Part shown: in pieces, positions 22,327 to 32,944 of the stretch
Numbering within the stretch: the first letter of the stretch is position 1
Layout of the letters: the number at the start of each line of letters is the position of its first letter
From: Aspergillus flavus
Taxonomy: Eukaryota > Ascomycota > Eurotiomycetes > Eurotiales > Aspergillaceae
Length of the DNA stretch: 64,000 bases
Direction: 5' to 3'
NCBI RefSeq assembly: GCF_009017415.1
Contig: NC_092406.1
Location: forward strand, 5,394,001-5,458,000
Notes under the pieces: model-generated
Databases searched by the model: none
Told to the model about the DNA's origin: nothing
The model's input: only the letters and a program-made list of their open reading frames with translations
Position numbers and translations under genes: made by a program

Positions 22327-25300
22327 GTCTGATTTGCTGATGGTTCACGTGGAGGCGTTCGCAAAGGGATATCTACAGGGGATAAGGATGGATATAAACA
22401 GAACTTTATTTCCAAGAATTTATGACCGGCCCACGACAGGAGGTGTGGAGAAGGTTATATATGACTGAGCTCTATATTTTTTCGGAAGATAGAAGGGTAC
22501 TTCAACGGTTGTGATGTTCTCCGGGTCAACTCCGAGAGAGCGTCCGATGTCTGTATGTGTGGCGGATCGGCACCTGCAGGAGATGCAGTGGGCCTCTTTG
22601 CCAACTGACGGCAAATAATATTAAGAAGGACTTGAAGGACATTGTGTAAATCAAGACCAACCCCGCAAAAAAGGTTGTTATCCGACAGATGCGGCGGGTC
22701 TGGAGCATTTCCTTTCGGATGTGAAGCGATAAGATCGGATGCCGATATTGTGATGATGTAAGCATCAGGCATTCAGGCATAAATCACTGTATGCCTGCAT
22801 ACTTGACAATCACTGTGTGCAAACAAGAGGCTGTGATTCTATCCACCAGTGATAAGTTAACGAAGGTTATTAGTGACTCAAAACCTTGGCTTGAAGGATT
22901 CAAGAATGTGTCTCATCGGAAGCTGTGCGATATCTGCAAGGGACAAAAAATCACAGACAGGAATGCATTAAACTCCGGACTTCTGGTCTGCCGTAGATAT
23001 ATATCTGTAACGAAACAGTGCAAGGGGTGTATCGCAGCAATACCACAGAGCTTAAGACATTGAACAGAAAGCACAATCTCAAACTCTCAGGAGAACACTT
23101 ACTTTCTTATACATCGTCTTAATTATGCGTGGAGACTACCATTAGCCGATCTTTACAACTAAATGCATAAGTCAAGAATGGGTATTATACAACCAGATGC
23201 CTTCAGATAAGATATCCTCTTCTTTTTGAAATGCCTCTTTATGTTCCATTCATGCCATTGTGAAGAAGGGATACAGAATACATAATGTGCCAGTGATGTA
23301 AGCCATACTCTGGGCGTATATGCGCGTACAGCATGCTCTTACTGAAAGAAGATTGTGACACCGCTGGAGATATTTGCAAAGCGATAGTAGTCAGCCTTAC
23401 GCCACCAAGATAAAGGCTGATATTCAATGCTTACATTGCGTAGAGAAACATCAAACAGAAGTACAAAGAATGTTTACGCTCGTTGTCCTCAATCCACGTA
23501 GATTTCTAAAACTGGTATCATATCGACCTCTCTACATGTATCACATACTGTTCAATGGGCTTCCAACCCGTTATTACCTCCTTAGTTGGTACTCCTGAGA
23601 AGCTAAAAATAGTGGACATCATAACGAGTAAATCACTAAGCACTTGAAGCCACCGGTCTTCAACAATTGACTAAGGTCATGGAGGGGTTCAATATTACGC
23701 CGTCCGCCGAGAGTCTCTGACTCCCTCCGATGAAACGGAAATGTCTCGGACACAAAGAGAACAACGCAAACTGGATTTTGATCCAAACCGGTTGCGTAAA
23801 TCCACTTGGCGCCCAGGGTGCTCCATACATTTCATGGCTAATTTTGCTGCCCTATGTTCTATCTATGACCTTCTTCCGGTTCCGATCTCCGAGGGTTTAC
23901 CACCTTGTTCAACAATAATCGAGTCATGATACCTAGAGGGATTTTCGATCTAGATGATCACACTGTAGAAAACATTTACCCCTGGGCGTAGAAATGGCTG
24001 CAGGGTACAATGGTCTAGCCACTGTGCCTGATTGTTAACTAATCAGGGAATAGGAAGTTAGCCCTAAAGTACAGACACTTCTCCCCCCACCAACACCCCA
24101 CCCCCACACTTCCATGATTTACAAATTCGCTGACGTTTTATTCTAAATACGCACTGGTCTACCGAGCACAGATACATAATTAAACAGAGCTAAATGAGTG
24201 AATAGCATCTAAATCCCTCAAGCCCCTCGAGCCATGAGGGGAAGTACCCATTGCCGCGGAGGTTGTCGGCTATCATACCCTCACGGAGACAAGGGCTGAC
24301 GACAGAAGCTGAGATGTTCGGACTTCAGACCCCACTTCTACGGCGCAGTAGATCCTGGAAATTGCATCCGGGCACTGGCAGATTGTAACTAGAATGATAA
24401 ACGCGATACACCCATACTCTTACATTACCGGTGAACAAACCATACATCCATGAAGTATATTAATCATAGATGAGATTTAAAAAAGACTCCCACCTCTTTA
24501 GGTTGTAGTATCTGGAGAGACAAGGTTTCTAGCATCATGCAACCGGCAGGAATTTTTTACTTCTCAGCTGGTCAACGGAGCAAATCAGAGTAGACACCAG
24601 GATCACATTCGTTGCATGCACACCCCACGATCTTCTCATTGCAGAGAGGGGGGAGGGGAACCATTCAACGCATTCAGATATGAGGAGGTGTTGAACGCCC
24701 ACGTGTGACAATCAGGGAAAGTTATCGCGTACCGCGAATAGAATAGGGTTTCCGCTTTGCTTTCCTCATGCAACCAAACTTCGCGCACGAGCACGAGGCA
24801 TGCATCTTGATATGCTCGTCGATCCGGTACCCGAGGGGTAGAATTGTGTGGAACATCTTCGGCGTTCCAAGGACACTGGAAATCCTGTATAGAAGCTTGT
24901 ACACTACGACATCATCGTGCTTAGAATGTGTTATTTTTTTTTTGTTTGACGGTAAATCTTGGAAGTGGAGCGGAGGATGGAGTATGAGTTATTATCATGA
25001 AATCGGTGGATTAATCGTATTTGGAGTATATGGAACATGTCTGATATGTACTGGGTACATGAAGTGTACCTGATTAATTGAAATTAAATCCTTCAGTTGG
25101 ATTATTTCATCATTTGTGTGTGCGTGTATCTGTGCGTGGACAATGGCTGGGAATAGAAAAGAGAGAGATAAGCTCGTTACAGTGCGTAAAATACAATACC
25201 GAAAAGACGGTACTCCGGAGAAGGTCTGGATCGCTCCGGAAGGTCCCGGCGCTGTCTGAAGCGGGCCTGAGGAGTGTCAGCCAATGAACAGGCCCACGCG

Positions 25301-26155
25301 AGGCGATAGACGGTTTCTGTTCGTACGCGACCATGTATTCATGATTACCACTATAGTATGGGAACTATAAGGAAAAAAGGAGAGATAAGAAGGTCACACT
25401 GGCCCTACAAATCAATGTACTTGCACTGCATGTACTCCGTACTTTCCTTTTAGTACTCCGTAACTCTCCCCATAAAAGGAGTAAGGATCCGGAGTCCCTG
25501 GTATTACTCATACCGTACCTTTTCTTTGCCTGCTGATCATCCGGCAATCAACTTTGTGGCCGCCTGACTTGACATTCCATCCGCGACTGCTATTATTATT
25601 CGTACTATTAGTCCTGACGGGCTATGCTCCTTACTTTCCCCCCTCCTCTTCCTTCTCTCTCTTCTCCTTTCATCAAAGCTGTCCTCTTTCTCTCCTCTCT
25701 TGAATCAAAGCACAGTCAAGGATTAGAATCGGTTCATCTTGTCGATATTCTACCTCGTTCCTGAGCTCTACGGTCCCGACGGTCGCGTGCCTTTAAAGAA
25801 GACTATCTGAACTAGCGCGTCGCATCGCATCTGCCCTGACGTATCATATCGTTGCTGCATCTCAGTTTCTGCGGTCAGTCTTTAGCCAGTGTGCGGTAAG
25901 TCGCAGCCTCCTTTTTTACCCTATTCTCAAAGTTCCTTCAGCGTTCTTTGTTTCCAACAATTTTTTGGGTTCTTTGCTTGTCCATGGTTCTGTCTGTACA
26001 TACATAAGCACAACCACTCTTTAGGTACCCAGTCACCACCCCTGCCACTCTTCAGGTCGTGCCTTCCGGTTGGTGGATTGTTCTTCTGACTCATGTGATT
26101 ACAGATTAGCCACCACAAACAACCAAATAATTAATATCTTCTTTCTTCCATCATC
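22327..26155. other. 3.8-kb gene-poor block
   Basis: The longest stretch without a supported gene. ORFs are short, overlap in several frames and show no conserved motif or splice pattern. The left part should hold the CoA-transferase promoter. The right part, from about 25650, is CT-rich leader of the STB3 gene, including a likely 5'-UTR intron (GTAAG at 25896 to ACAG at 26104, 209 bp). The middle (about 22800-24700) is AT-rich and may be decayed sequence. I saw no terminal repeats, tRNA or intact transposase. Confidence 0.5.
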
Positions 26156-27286
26156 ATGGCTGCTCAGACGACTACCTCTAGCATTGCAATGGCGCTTGCT
26201 GGCAAGACAGCCTCTGTGGATATTCCCAAACCTCGTTCTGCTTTCACTTCTGGTGGCCGCGACTCCTCTCGTTTAGGCCATACCATGTTACCGACTCCCC
26301 CTAACTCTATCTCTCCAACGCTTCCCCCCCAGGCCTTCAAGGGCCAGGACGTGAGGCATCCCGCATCTCCTCCTTTTGCCACATCTCACGTTGATTCCGA
26401 TATCGACTTGGGTGACGCCGATGCAGATAGCCAGACCCAGCACCATCAGGGTGTTGGTGATCTTGACAGCGCTGGGGCAATCACCCCCGGTATGCTAGCC
26501 AAGTATCACCTACCAGAGATCATGCTACAGCACGGACCTCTCGCCATCCGCCATGTCATGGGCTACCTGACGACTTCAGTGCCTGGATTCTCCCGAATCC
26601 CTCCCGCTAAAGCACGGCGACTAGTCGTTGCAGCATTGGAAGGCCGGGGAAGTGATGAGAAAAGTGGCGGTCCTGCAAATGATGTTATCTTTGAGAAAGT
26701 CGGATGGGGTCGTTGGGACGCACGACGTCGCGGCGAACCCTCACGGGATGTGCAGCATCAGAACTTGTCGCCACCCTCGAGCTTCTCGAACTCATTCTCT
26801 CAGCGCGGGATACAGATTCCTGGGAAGAGAGGCAGTCTGCAGCCTTACGGGTCCAGTGTGACTGGCGACTCGGCTGTCTTCTCATTTACGGAAATGGATT
26901 ATGCTGGGCACATCTCGGAGCATGAGGCGGACAAGATGTCACTCGATGGGAATGAACAAGAGTATTGTTCATCTTCCGAGGCTCCAGAAGATGAGATTCG
27001 GGATGAGGACTGGGGCGAAGAAGATGTCACCGACGAAGAGGACTGGGCACAGATAGGTGCCGCAGCGCTTCGTGCGCGGTCCTTGAACGGCGGGGGCGGT
27101 TTCGTCAACGGACACCATCCGTCGCCACAACTCCGAGGCGGTGGGCCTGCATCATCCTCTTTGGCGAAGTCTGCGCCGCGCAAACCTCCGATTCAACAAC
27201 TCGGTTTCTCCCTTCCAGATGGCATGGTAGGCAATACCGAGGAGCGTGCCGCAGTGGAGGCGCTTTTGCGTCTTGGATCCATGTAA
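26156..27286 (+). CDS. STB3: Stb3-like Sin3-binding transcription factor
   Basis: A single coding exon of 376 aa. Residues about 110-185 hold the signature domain: ITPGMLAKYHLPEIMLQHGP, the following IRHVMGYLTTSVPGFSRIPP, KARRLVVAALEG and FEKVGWGRW. This matches yeast Stb3, which binds the ribosomal RNA processing element and recruits Sin3-Rpd3 to ribosome-biogenesis promoters under TOR control. The rest is low-complexity: a Ser/Pro-rich N-terminus, and an acidic patch (EDEIRDEDWGEEDVTDEEDW) before a short conserved C-terminus. The 5' leader is long and pyrimidine-rich and appears to contain a 209-bp intron. Whether targets match those in yeast is unknown. Confidence 0.82.
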   Translation: MAAQTTTSSIAMALAGKTASVDIPKPRSAFTSGGRDSSRLGHTMLPTPPNSISPTLPPQAFKGQDVRHPASPPFATSHVDSDIDLGDADADSQTQHHQGVGDLDSAGAITPGMLAKYHLPEIMLQHGPLAIRHVMGYLTTSVPGFSRIPPAKARRLVVAALEGRGSDEKSGGPANDVIFEKVGWGRWDARRRGEPSRDVQHQNLSPPSSFSNSFSQRGIQIPGKRGSLQPYGSSVTGDSAVFSFTEMDYAGHISEHEADKMSLDGNEQEYCSSSEAPEDEIRDEDWGEEDVTDEEDWAQIGAAALRARSLNGGGGFVNGHHPSPQLRGGGPASSSLAKSAPRKPPIQQLGFSLPDGMVGNTEERAAVEALLRLGSM

Positions 27287-28241
27287 TGTTATATCTCGGA
27301 CAAAGGACTCGGTTCACGATATGCCCATTGCGTTTTATATTATGGAGCTTCATGGCCGGTCCTTAGCTCTAGCATATGTTTTTCCTTTGTTCTTTTTACG
27401 TTCTACGACTCACCCTTGAAAGGGATGTGCCAGCTGACTCGACTGGTTCGAGGTGCTGGCTATGATGCATTGGGATATGGAATTGAACTGGCGTTCGCTT
27501 GGTATCTTCGCAGCTGAGACTGCTGCGAGTTATTGCATCATGCCTTAGTGGCTGTCTTTCCTTTTTACGTTTTTATTTTCCACCTTTCATTTTTTAATTG
27601 TGGGTTCCGCAGCGACTCCGATAAACATCCTGCTACCCTGTACTCTTCATTGCATATGCCCGAATGATAGGGCAGTCATCTCAACTCTGCTTTGCATTAT
27701 AACATACCGAGAGTTGTATCATCTCGATTATTGTCCATATGGTTTTTGGCCGGCACAGAAATTATTGATGACTTTATTCACAACCGGAGACAAGATCTAC
27801 GGTGGTGGAAATACTATATAGAACTAATCAAAGTTTGCCTTCCAACGGCGACAAGTCATATAATAGAAGTTCACATACTCATTATTTCTCGACGATTGAA
27901 AATGGGTCCATTCAATACTTGCTCCGCTTTGTAGTCGATTATTGGCCACTCTATAATTCTTGCTCCTTAACAATTTAGTGCTATCGATAACCACTACATT
28001 TTTGGAACACGCCGATAGAACCACCAATAATCTCAAAGCATAGAATACACTAAAGCAATAGAACAAAATATGCAACTATTACCAACCAATCCCATTAAAG
28101 CAACAACACCATTCCAATCCGCCCTGAAGCATCCATCATACAAGCATAACCCCCCCCCCCCAAAAAAAAAAGATACCCAGCCCAATCAGAACCCTCAAAA
28201 ATACAAACCAAACCGCCCACAAACCAAATCACCGTACAAAT
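27287..28241. other. Convergent intergenic region
   Basis: 955 bp between the stops of STB3 and the Pro/Thr-rich gene. It contains a C10 run followed by A10 near 28149-28170 and no supported gene. Confidence 0.5.
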
Positions 28242-29105
28242 CTACTTATCATGAGCTTCATTAATCCTCCTCCAAACCTCAGCTTCAACCTCCGCCAACT
28301 TATTCCCCGCGCTCCAGAACCACGCCTTCGCATTGTCCAGAAATCCCGATTCACCGGTCCCCGTTTCCGTATTTGCAGACGTATAGTGCAGCGGTAACTG
28401 GGACGGATTTCCGTAGAGAGATGTATTGTTCACTGTACTCGTTGGCGGCTGGTAGAGAGATGCGTAGGGCGTGGATGTTGAGTTCGGGGCTGCGGTTTGC
28501 GCTTGAGTGTGCGGGTGGGGATGTCGTTGTGTTAACGACGATGGAGAGTAGCTGTAGCTATACCCGGATCTGGGATTTGGGTTGGAGGCGGTAGTAGGGG
28601 GAAATGTGGATGTAGTAGCAGTAATAGAAGTAGTAGTGGTAGTAGTAGGAGGAGAAGTAATGGTAGTAGGGTTAGGTTGAGTACTTGCCGCGGGCGGAGC
28701 TTGTGGTTGTGGTCGCGGGATATCGGCTGGTTCTGGGGGTGGAGGGTTTGATGGAGATGGTTCTTTTGGTTCTTGGGTTTCTGGTGGAGGAGGTTGTGGT
28801 CGAGCACCGGGTTGAGGTGGTGGTGGTGAGGTATTAGTAGTCGTTGTCGCTGTCGTTGCGGTAGTAGCTGGTTCTGGGGGCGGGTGTATAGGTGCTGTTG
28901 GGGGGTCGGTTGGTGCTGGGGCTGGTGGTGAGGGCATACTGGCTGGCTCGGCGGTGGCGTAGATTGGAGAGTAAGGTGGTGCTGTTGCTGTTGCTGAGGT
29001 GGTTGGAGGTTCGAGGTCGTCTTGCTTGGAGGTTGGATCTAGAGATGGGGTTGGGGAGGATGAGGTCTGAAGATTGTCCTCCTGTGTGCTTGGAGACGTA
29101 GCCAT
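28242..29105 (-). CDS. Pro/Thr-rich low-complexity protein with a conserved short C-terminus
   Basis: A single ORF of 287 aa. Residues 1 to about 235 are almost entirely Pro, Thr, Ser and Ala with homopolymer and TTTT/PPPP tracts, encoded in part by trinucleotide repeats (see 28600-28680). The last 35 residues differ sharply: GFLDNAKAWFWSAGNKLAEV followed by EAEVWRRINEAHDK, an amphipathic helix with three Trp that looks like the only structured, constrained part. There is no signal peptide. I do not recognise a named family; similar 'disordered body plus helical tail' proteins occur across Eurotiales. The uninterrupted ORF through such sequence supports real coding. Role unknown. Confidence 0.6.
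   Translation of the reverse strand: MATSPSTQEDNLQTSSSPTPSLDPTSKQDDLEPPTTSATATAPPYSPIYATAEPASMPSPPAPAPTDPPTAPIHPPPEPATTATTATTTTNTSPPPPQPGARPQPPPPETQEPKEPSPSNPPPPEPADIPRPQPQAPPAASTQPNPTTITSPPTTTTTTSITATTSTFPPTTASNPNPRSGYSYSYSPSSLTQRHPHPHTQAQTAAPNSTSTPYASLYQPPTSTVNNTSLYGNPSQLPLHYTSANTETGTGESGFLDNAKAWFWSAGNKLAEVEAEVWRRINEAHDK
28600..28680. repeat. Imperfect GTA/TAG trinucleotide repeat inside a coding region
   Basis: About 80 bp of GTAGTA/AGTAGT units, interrupted by variants, encode a Thr/Ser-rich stretch on the minus strand. Such tracts are prone to length change between strains. Confidence 0.6.
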
Positions 29106-29582
29106 AATAGAAGATGTTGTTAGTCTGATATGTCAAATACTAAAGCATGTTTTGGTCTTATAGCAATCATGTTCTACTAGTGCAAGGAGCTGTCGCAAGG
29201 GAGCTCGAAAGCTATTATTATCTGCAGCCACTGAGAGAATACGTCATGAAGGAATACCACGTGAAATCGGTCATGTGACTTGATCCACTGACCGCCTTAC
29301 AGAGTTTTCAGAGATGTTCTACAAGAACCACGAAAACCAAAAAGACAGGCTATTTGATTTCGCATCAGACTGGCAAGGAAGCAATATTGAAAGAAAAGGA
29401 AATAAAATAAACTTGCAGGCAGTAAAGTACAACTGGTACAAGGAAATAGCACACTGCTCTATGCTCAAGATTACACAACCCCTTGACGCATATCTCTAAA
29501 TTTTCAGCACCTGGCAGTTACGCCAGATCACACCTTTCCCCATTAACGTCACACCCGAAACGAATTGAAGTTAATCAATCGT
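29106..29582. other. Interval between the ADP/ATP carrier 3' end and the Pro/Thr-rich gene start
   Basis: 477 bp with the promoter of the minus-strand Pro/Thr-rich gene and the carrier's 3' UTR. A 61-codon plus ORF is not supported. Confidence 0.5.
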
Positions 29583-30888
29583 CTATTTGAACTTCTTGCC
29601 GAAGAGGATGAGCTGGACCTGGTCGTAGATGGACAGGACACCAGCACCGGCAACACCACGGAGGATGTTAGCACCAGCACCCTTGAAGAGAGACTTGACA
29701 CCCTCCTTGGCGACGATCTGGCGGAAAGCATCGAAGGAAGAGTTGTACTTGACGGCCTCACCAGAGGTCATCATCATACGACGACGGACGGTGTCAAGAG
29801 GGTAAGAAGCAATACCAGCACCAGTGGTGACAGTCCAGCCGAGAAGGAAGGAAGCAAGGAAGTTACCCTCAAGAGGACCAACCAGGACAACAGGCTTGAT
29901 GGAGTCGTACATGCCGAAGTACAGACCACGGTAGACAACAATACCAAGAACAGAGGGACCGAAACCACGGTAGAGACCAGCAATACCATCAGAAGCAAGA
30001 GTCTTCTTGTAGACATCAACGAGACCGTTGAACTGACGCTCACCACCACCCTTGGCGGACTTAGCATCGTTGGCAAGACGGGTACGGGCGTAGTCAAGAG
30101 AGTAGACGAAGAGAAGGGAAGTGGCACCAGCAGCCTGCATTGGTTTGTTAGCGGTTATTCGATAGGGGGGCTTATTTTGGGGAGACATACACCACCGGAG
30201 GCAAGGTTACCCATCATCCACTTGGCGTATCCATCACGGTCCTTCTTGTAGGCGAACATGGACTTGTAGGTGTCACGGAAGGCAAAGTTAAGAGCCTGGG
30301 TGGGGAAGTAACGGATGACGTTGGCAGTGTTACCACGCCAGAGAGAGGCAACACCCTCAGAGGCGGCAGTACGACGGAAGCAGTCCATGATACCGTTGTA
30401 CTTGCGGTCGAGACGACCGGCGCGAAGCATCTCATCCTGGTTCTGGATGAGGAGCTTGATACGCTCGATGGGGGCGGCAGCGGTCTTGGAGACAGCGGCG
30501 GAAACACCACCCACTATTGAAATTGGTTAGTACATATCGAATCATGGGCTCAGATCTGGAATCTGCGTTGATGGGATTCTTGTCGATCTGGCTTTGGCCG
30601 ACCGATCAAGGGGTGTTCTGGATGCACATACTCATGAAGTCGACAACGAATCCCTGTTGTGAAAATTTTTTGTTAGCCATCAATTCCTTGATCAATTGCG
30701 TGCCATCGCGTCAAATCTTCAGAATCCCAATTTCCTGATCCCTGCGATGATTCTTTCGATGCTATAGAGGCAATACGATCCATCGAGACCAGGAACCGCG
30801 TGATCCGAAGTTTTGGCCAGTACAGCTGGAAGCAATAGTAACTTACGGGCATGCCGAAAACGGACTTGTCGCTCTGGCTAGCAGACAT
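29583..30888 (-). CDS. AAC: Mitochondrial ADP/ATP carrier
   Basis: Exons 30888-30847, 30653-30632, 30513-30191 and 30134-29583 join in phase to 312 aa, typical for fungal carriers. It exchanges cytosolic ADP for matrix ATP across the inner membrane. The sequence shows the three mitochondrial-carrier repeats ([12 protein letters not shown] in the first; [11 protein letters not shown] in the second; [11 protein letters not shown] in the third) and the diagnostic RRRMMM at about residues 248-253. Exon 2 is only 22 nt (GFVVDFM), with a GTATGT donor and ACAG acceptor. Codon bias is very strong, which explains long spurious antisense ORFs. Upstream sequence is purine-rich on plus (CT-rich on the coding strand), with an A18 run at 31106-31123, fitting a highly active promoter. 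Confidence 0.97.
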
Positions 30889-32221
30889 CTTGGCGGCTGT
30901 GAAGAATAAAAACTAAACAACCAAGAGAGGAGATGGATAAGAGAGTGATGGAAGAAAAAAGAGAAGAAGGAAGGGAAAGGGAGAAAAAATAGCGAGCGAA
31001 GGCTCTTGTAAGCGGGAAGAAGCGAGCGGAGACGCTAAGACCGCTTTAGGATACGCTGGCCAATTTCGCAGTGGCAGCGACCGGCAGTCCAGGGAGGAAG
31101 GGGAGAAAAAAAAAAAAAAAAAACTGGAACCGACGCTAATGCTGGCCCAGGCAACCAGAGCCGATATCTCCCGATCGCTCCAGAAACCATTCCGACTGGT
31201 TTTGTCCAGGTGAGATGCCCCCAAAACAAGAAAGGAGAAGGGGAAAAAAAGAAAGAGAATTAAATATAGATCAATTGCTTTTGATAGATATCAAGAACTA
31301 TTGGGTTCTACTCTTTAAAAAGAAGCTATGTCTATAATAATATTCTTCATCTAGGGAGGTCTATCATCGCGGTTGGATTTTCTCGGATGCATACCGAATC
31401 GGTCGTTCTGATACTGTCTAGAAAAGGTTTCTCATCTTCCTTGGGAATTTTCCCTCCCTTTCCCATTTCCCCGTGACCGAACCAACAAACAATTGGAGCC
31501 TCTCCGCTCAAAAACAGACGCTCAGTCACCCACACCCACATGGGGAAGTTCCCTTTCTTCCCTTTGGTCCCGAGTTTCCGATGGCAAATCAAAATTTTAA
31601 TCGGCAAAGGACATCGACTCCTTGGCTTTGACTTTTGTATTCGCCATACGGAAAATGAACTAGGCAAATTCAAGATGATCACTGAATCTCTTTGCCGCTC
31701 CGTACCATAGAGCTGTATGAAATTCTGAAGCTAACGTTGGTCGTGTGCATCGCCGGCTATCGGTTGCCATGGCGTTCGTACACCGTCTGAAGAGCACTTT
31801 GATATCTTGAATAATACTCCGGACTAGCCGATTTCATTCTATTTCTCCTATTCGCCATCTCTTCCAGCTTCGATATGTTTTGGTCTCAGCCTCCCATAGC
31901 TTGCAGGGCTGATAATGGCTAAATCCCTCATATTCAGCTATTTACTCCCAAGGTTTCTCATATGTGCTGTACCTCAAACTACCTCGGATATTAATAGGTA
32001 CTATTGATACATACGTGTCCATGCGAATTCTACCAAAAGAATTTCAGACCTGTCAATAGGAGATATAACCTTGTGCTTGGTCAATTTGTTCTCTATCGTG
32101 ATCCATTTACGCCAAACATTACCAGTGTTCTTAGCATTAGATATAACTATTCGCAGTCCAAGAAAGACACGATGTCAAGAGGTGCAGAGGACAGACGGTT
32201 CCATGCGGATCCACACGGCTT

Positions 32222-32265
<44 letters not shown>

Positions 32266-32944
32266 TCTCTAAATCATTTTCTCCTTTTAATGACGGGGCA
32301 ACAAAGCTAGCGTAAAACTTCTCAATCGCCCGTTGAAACGGAGACCCACCAAACATGGGGGTCCATCTTTTGTTATGAGTGCTCGCGGCATCAATCATAT
32401 ATTCGATATCCTGGTTATAACATTGACTGGTTAAGCAGAACAAGTAGGGTTTGAGCCCCAGGCCCAAGGAATCGGATTGTCCCATCAGGGAAGAGAACTT
32501 GCCACTTCTTTTTCGATTCTAGATTCGTGAAAATCCTTCGTTCTACCCAATTGCCACCTTTCGGAATACCGCTTGGCAAACGCTCGGTGGTCCCGCGGTC
32601 CAGAGCCAAATGATACGACTTCAGCCGCATGGGAAATGCCCTTGGTACACAGTGCATACATACAAAGGTTTAGATATAGTCCTTCGGAACCTGATGTATA
32701 AAGATGCGCTGCTATTAGCAACTTCTCAACAGGCATTGTCAATCCCTAATGTTGTTTATATATCTCATGCGTCTCTCACGTGTGGACCTTCTACTTCCGG
32801 CATACTCATAAACCCATTTATTCTTTTGGTAGCCCCGATAAATACAAAAACAACTCCACATAATGAAAGATATCAAACGTCCCGGATGTAGATGGAACTC
32901 CAATGCTAGAAGTAATTAAGCGCTAGGCTTGCTATCGGACACCA
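30889..32944. other. 2-kb interval with no confident gene
   Basis: Contains the ADP/ATP carrier promoter (left) and the KRI1 3' region (right). On the minus strand at about 32657-32415 one ORF reads plausibly coding (GIPKGGNWVERRIFTNLESK), followed downstream on that strand by a 39-nt A tract (T39 on plus). This could be a retroposed or decayed fragment. No other feature was seen. Confidence 0.45.
32224..32262. repeat. Poly-T tract, 39 nt
   Basis: Uninterrupted T39 on plus (A39 on minus). It lies 3' of a coding-like minus-strand segment, which makes a poly-A tail from retroposition possible. Simple slippage expansion is the alternative. Confidence 0.9.

Noticed and set aside
29565..30251. 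228-codon plus-strand ORF overlapping the ADP/ATP carrier
   Set aside because: It is antisense to a highly codon-biased gene, crosses an intron of it, and its Thr/Val/Glu-rich text has no domain; biased codons suppress stops on the opposite strand.
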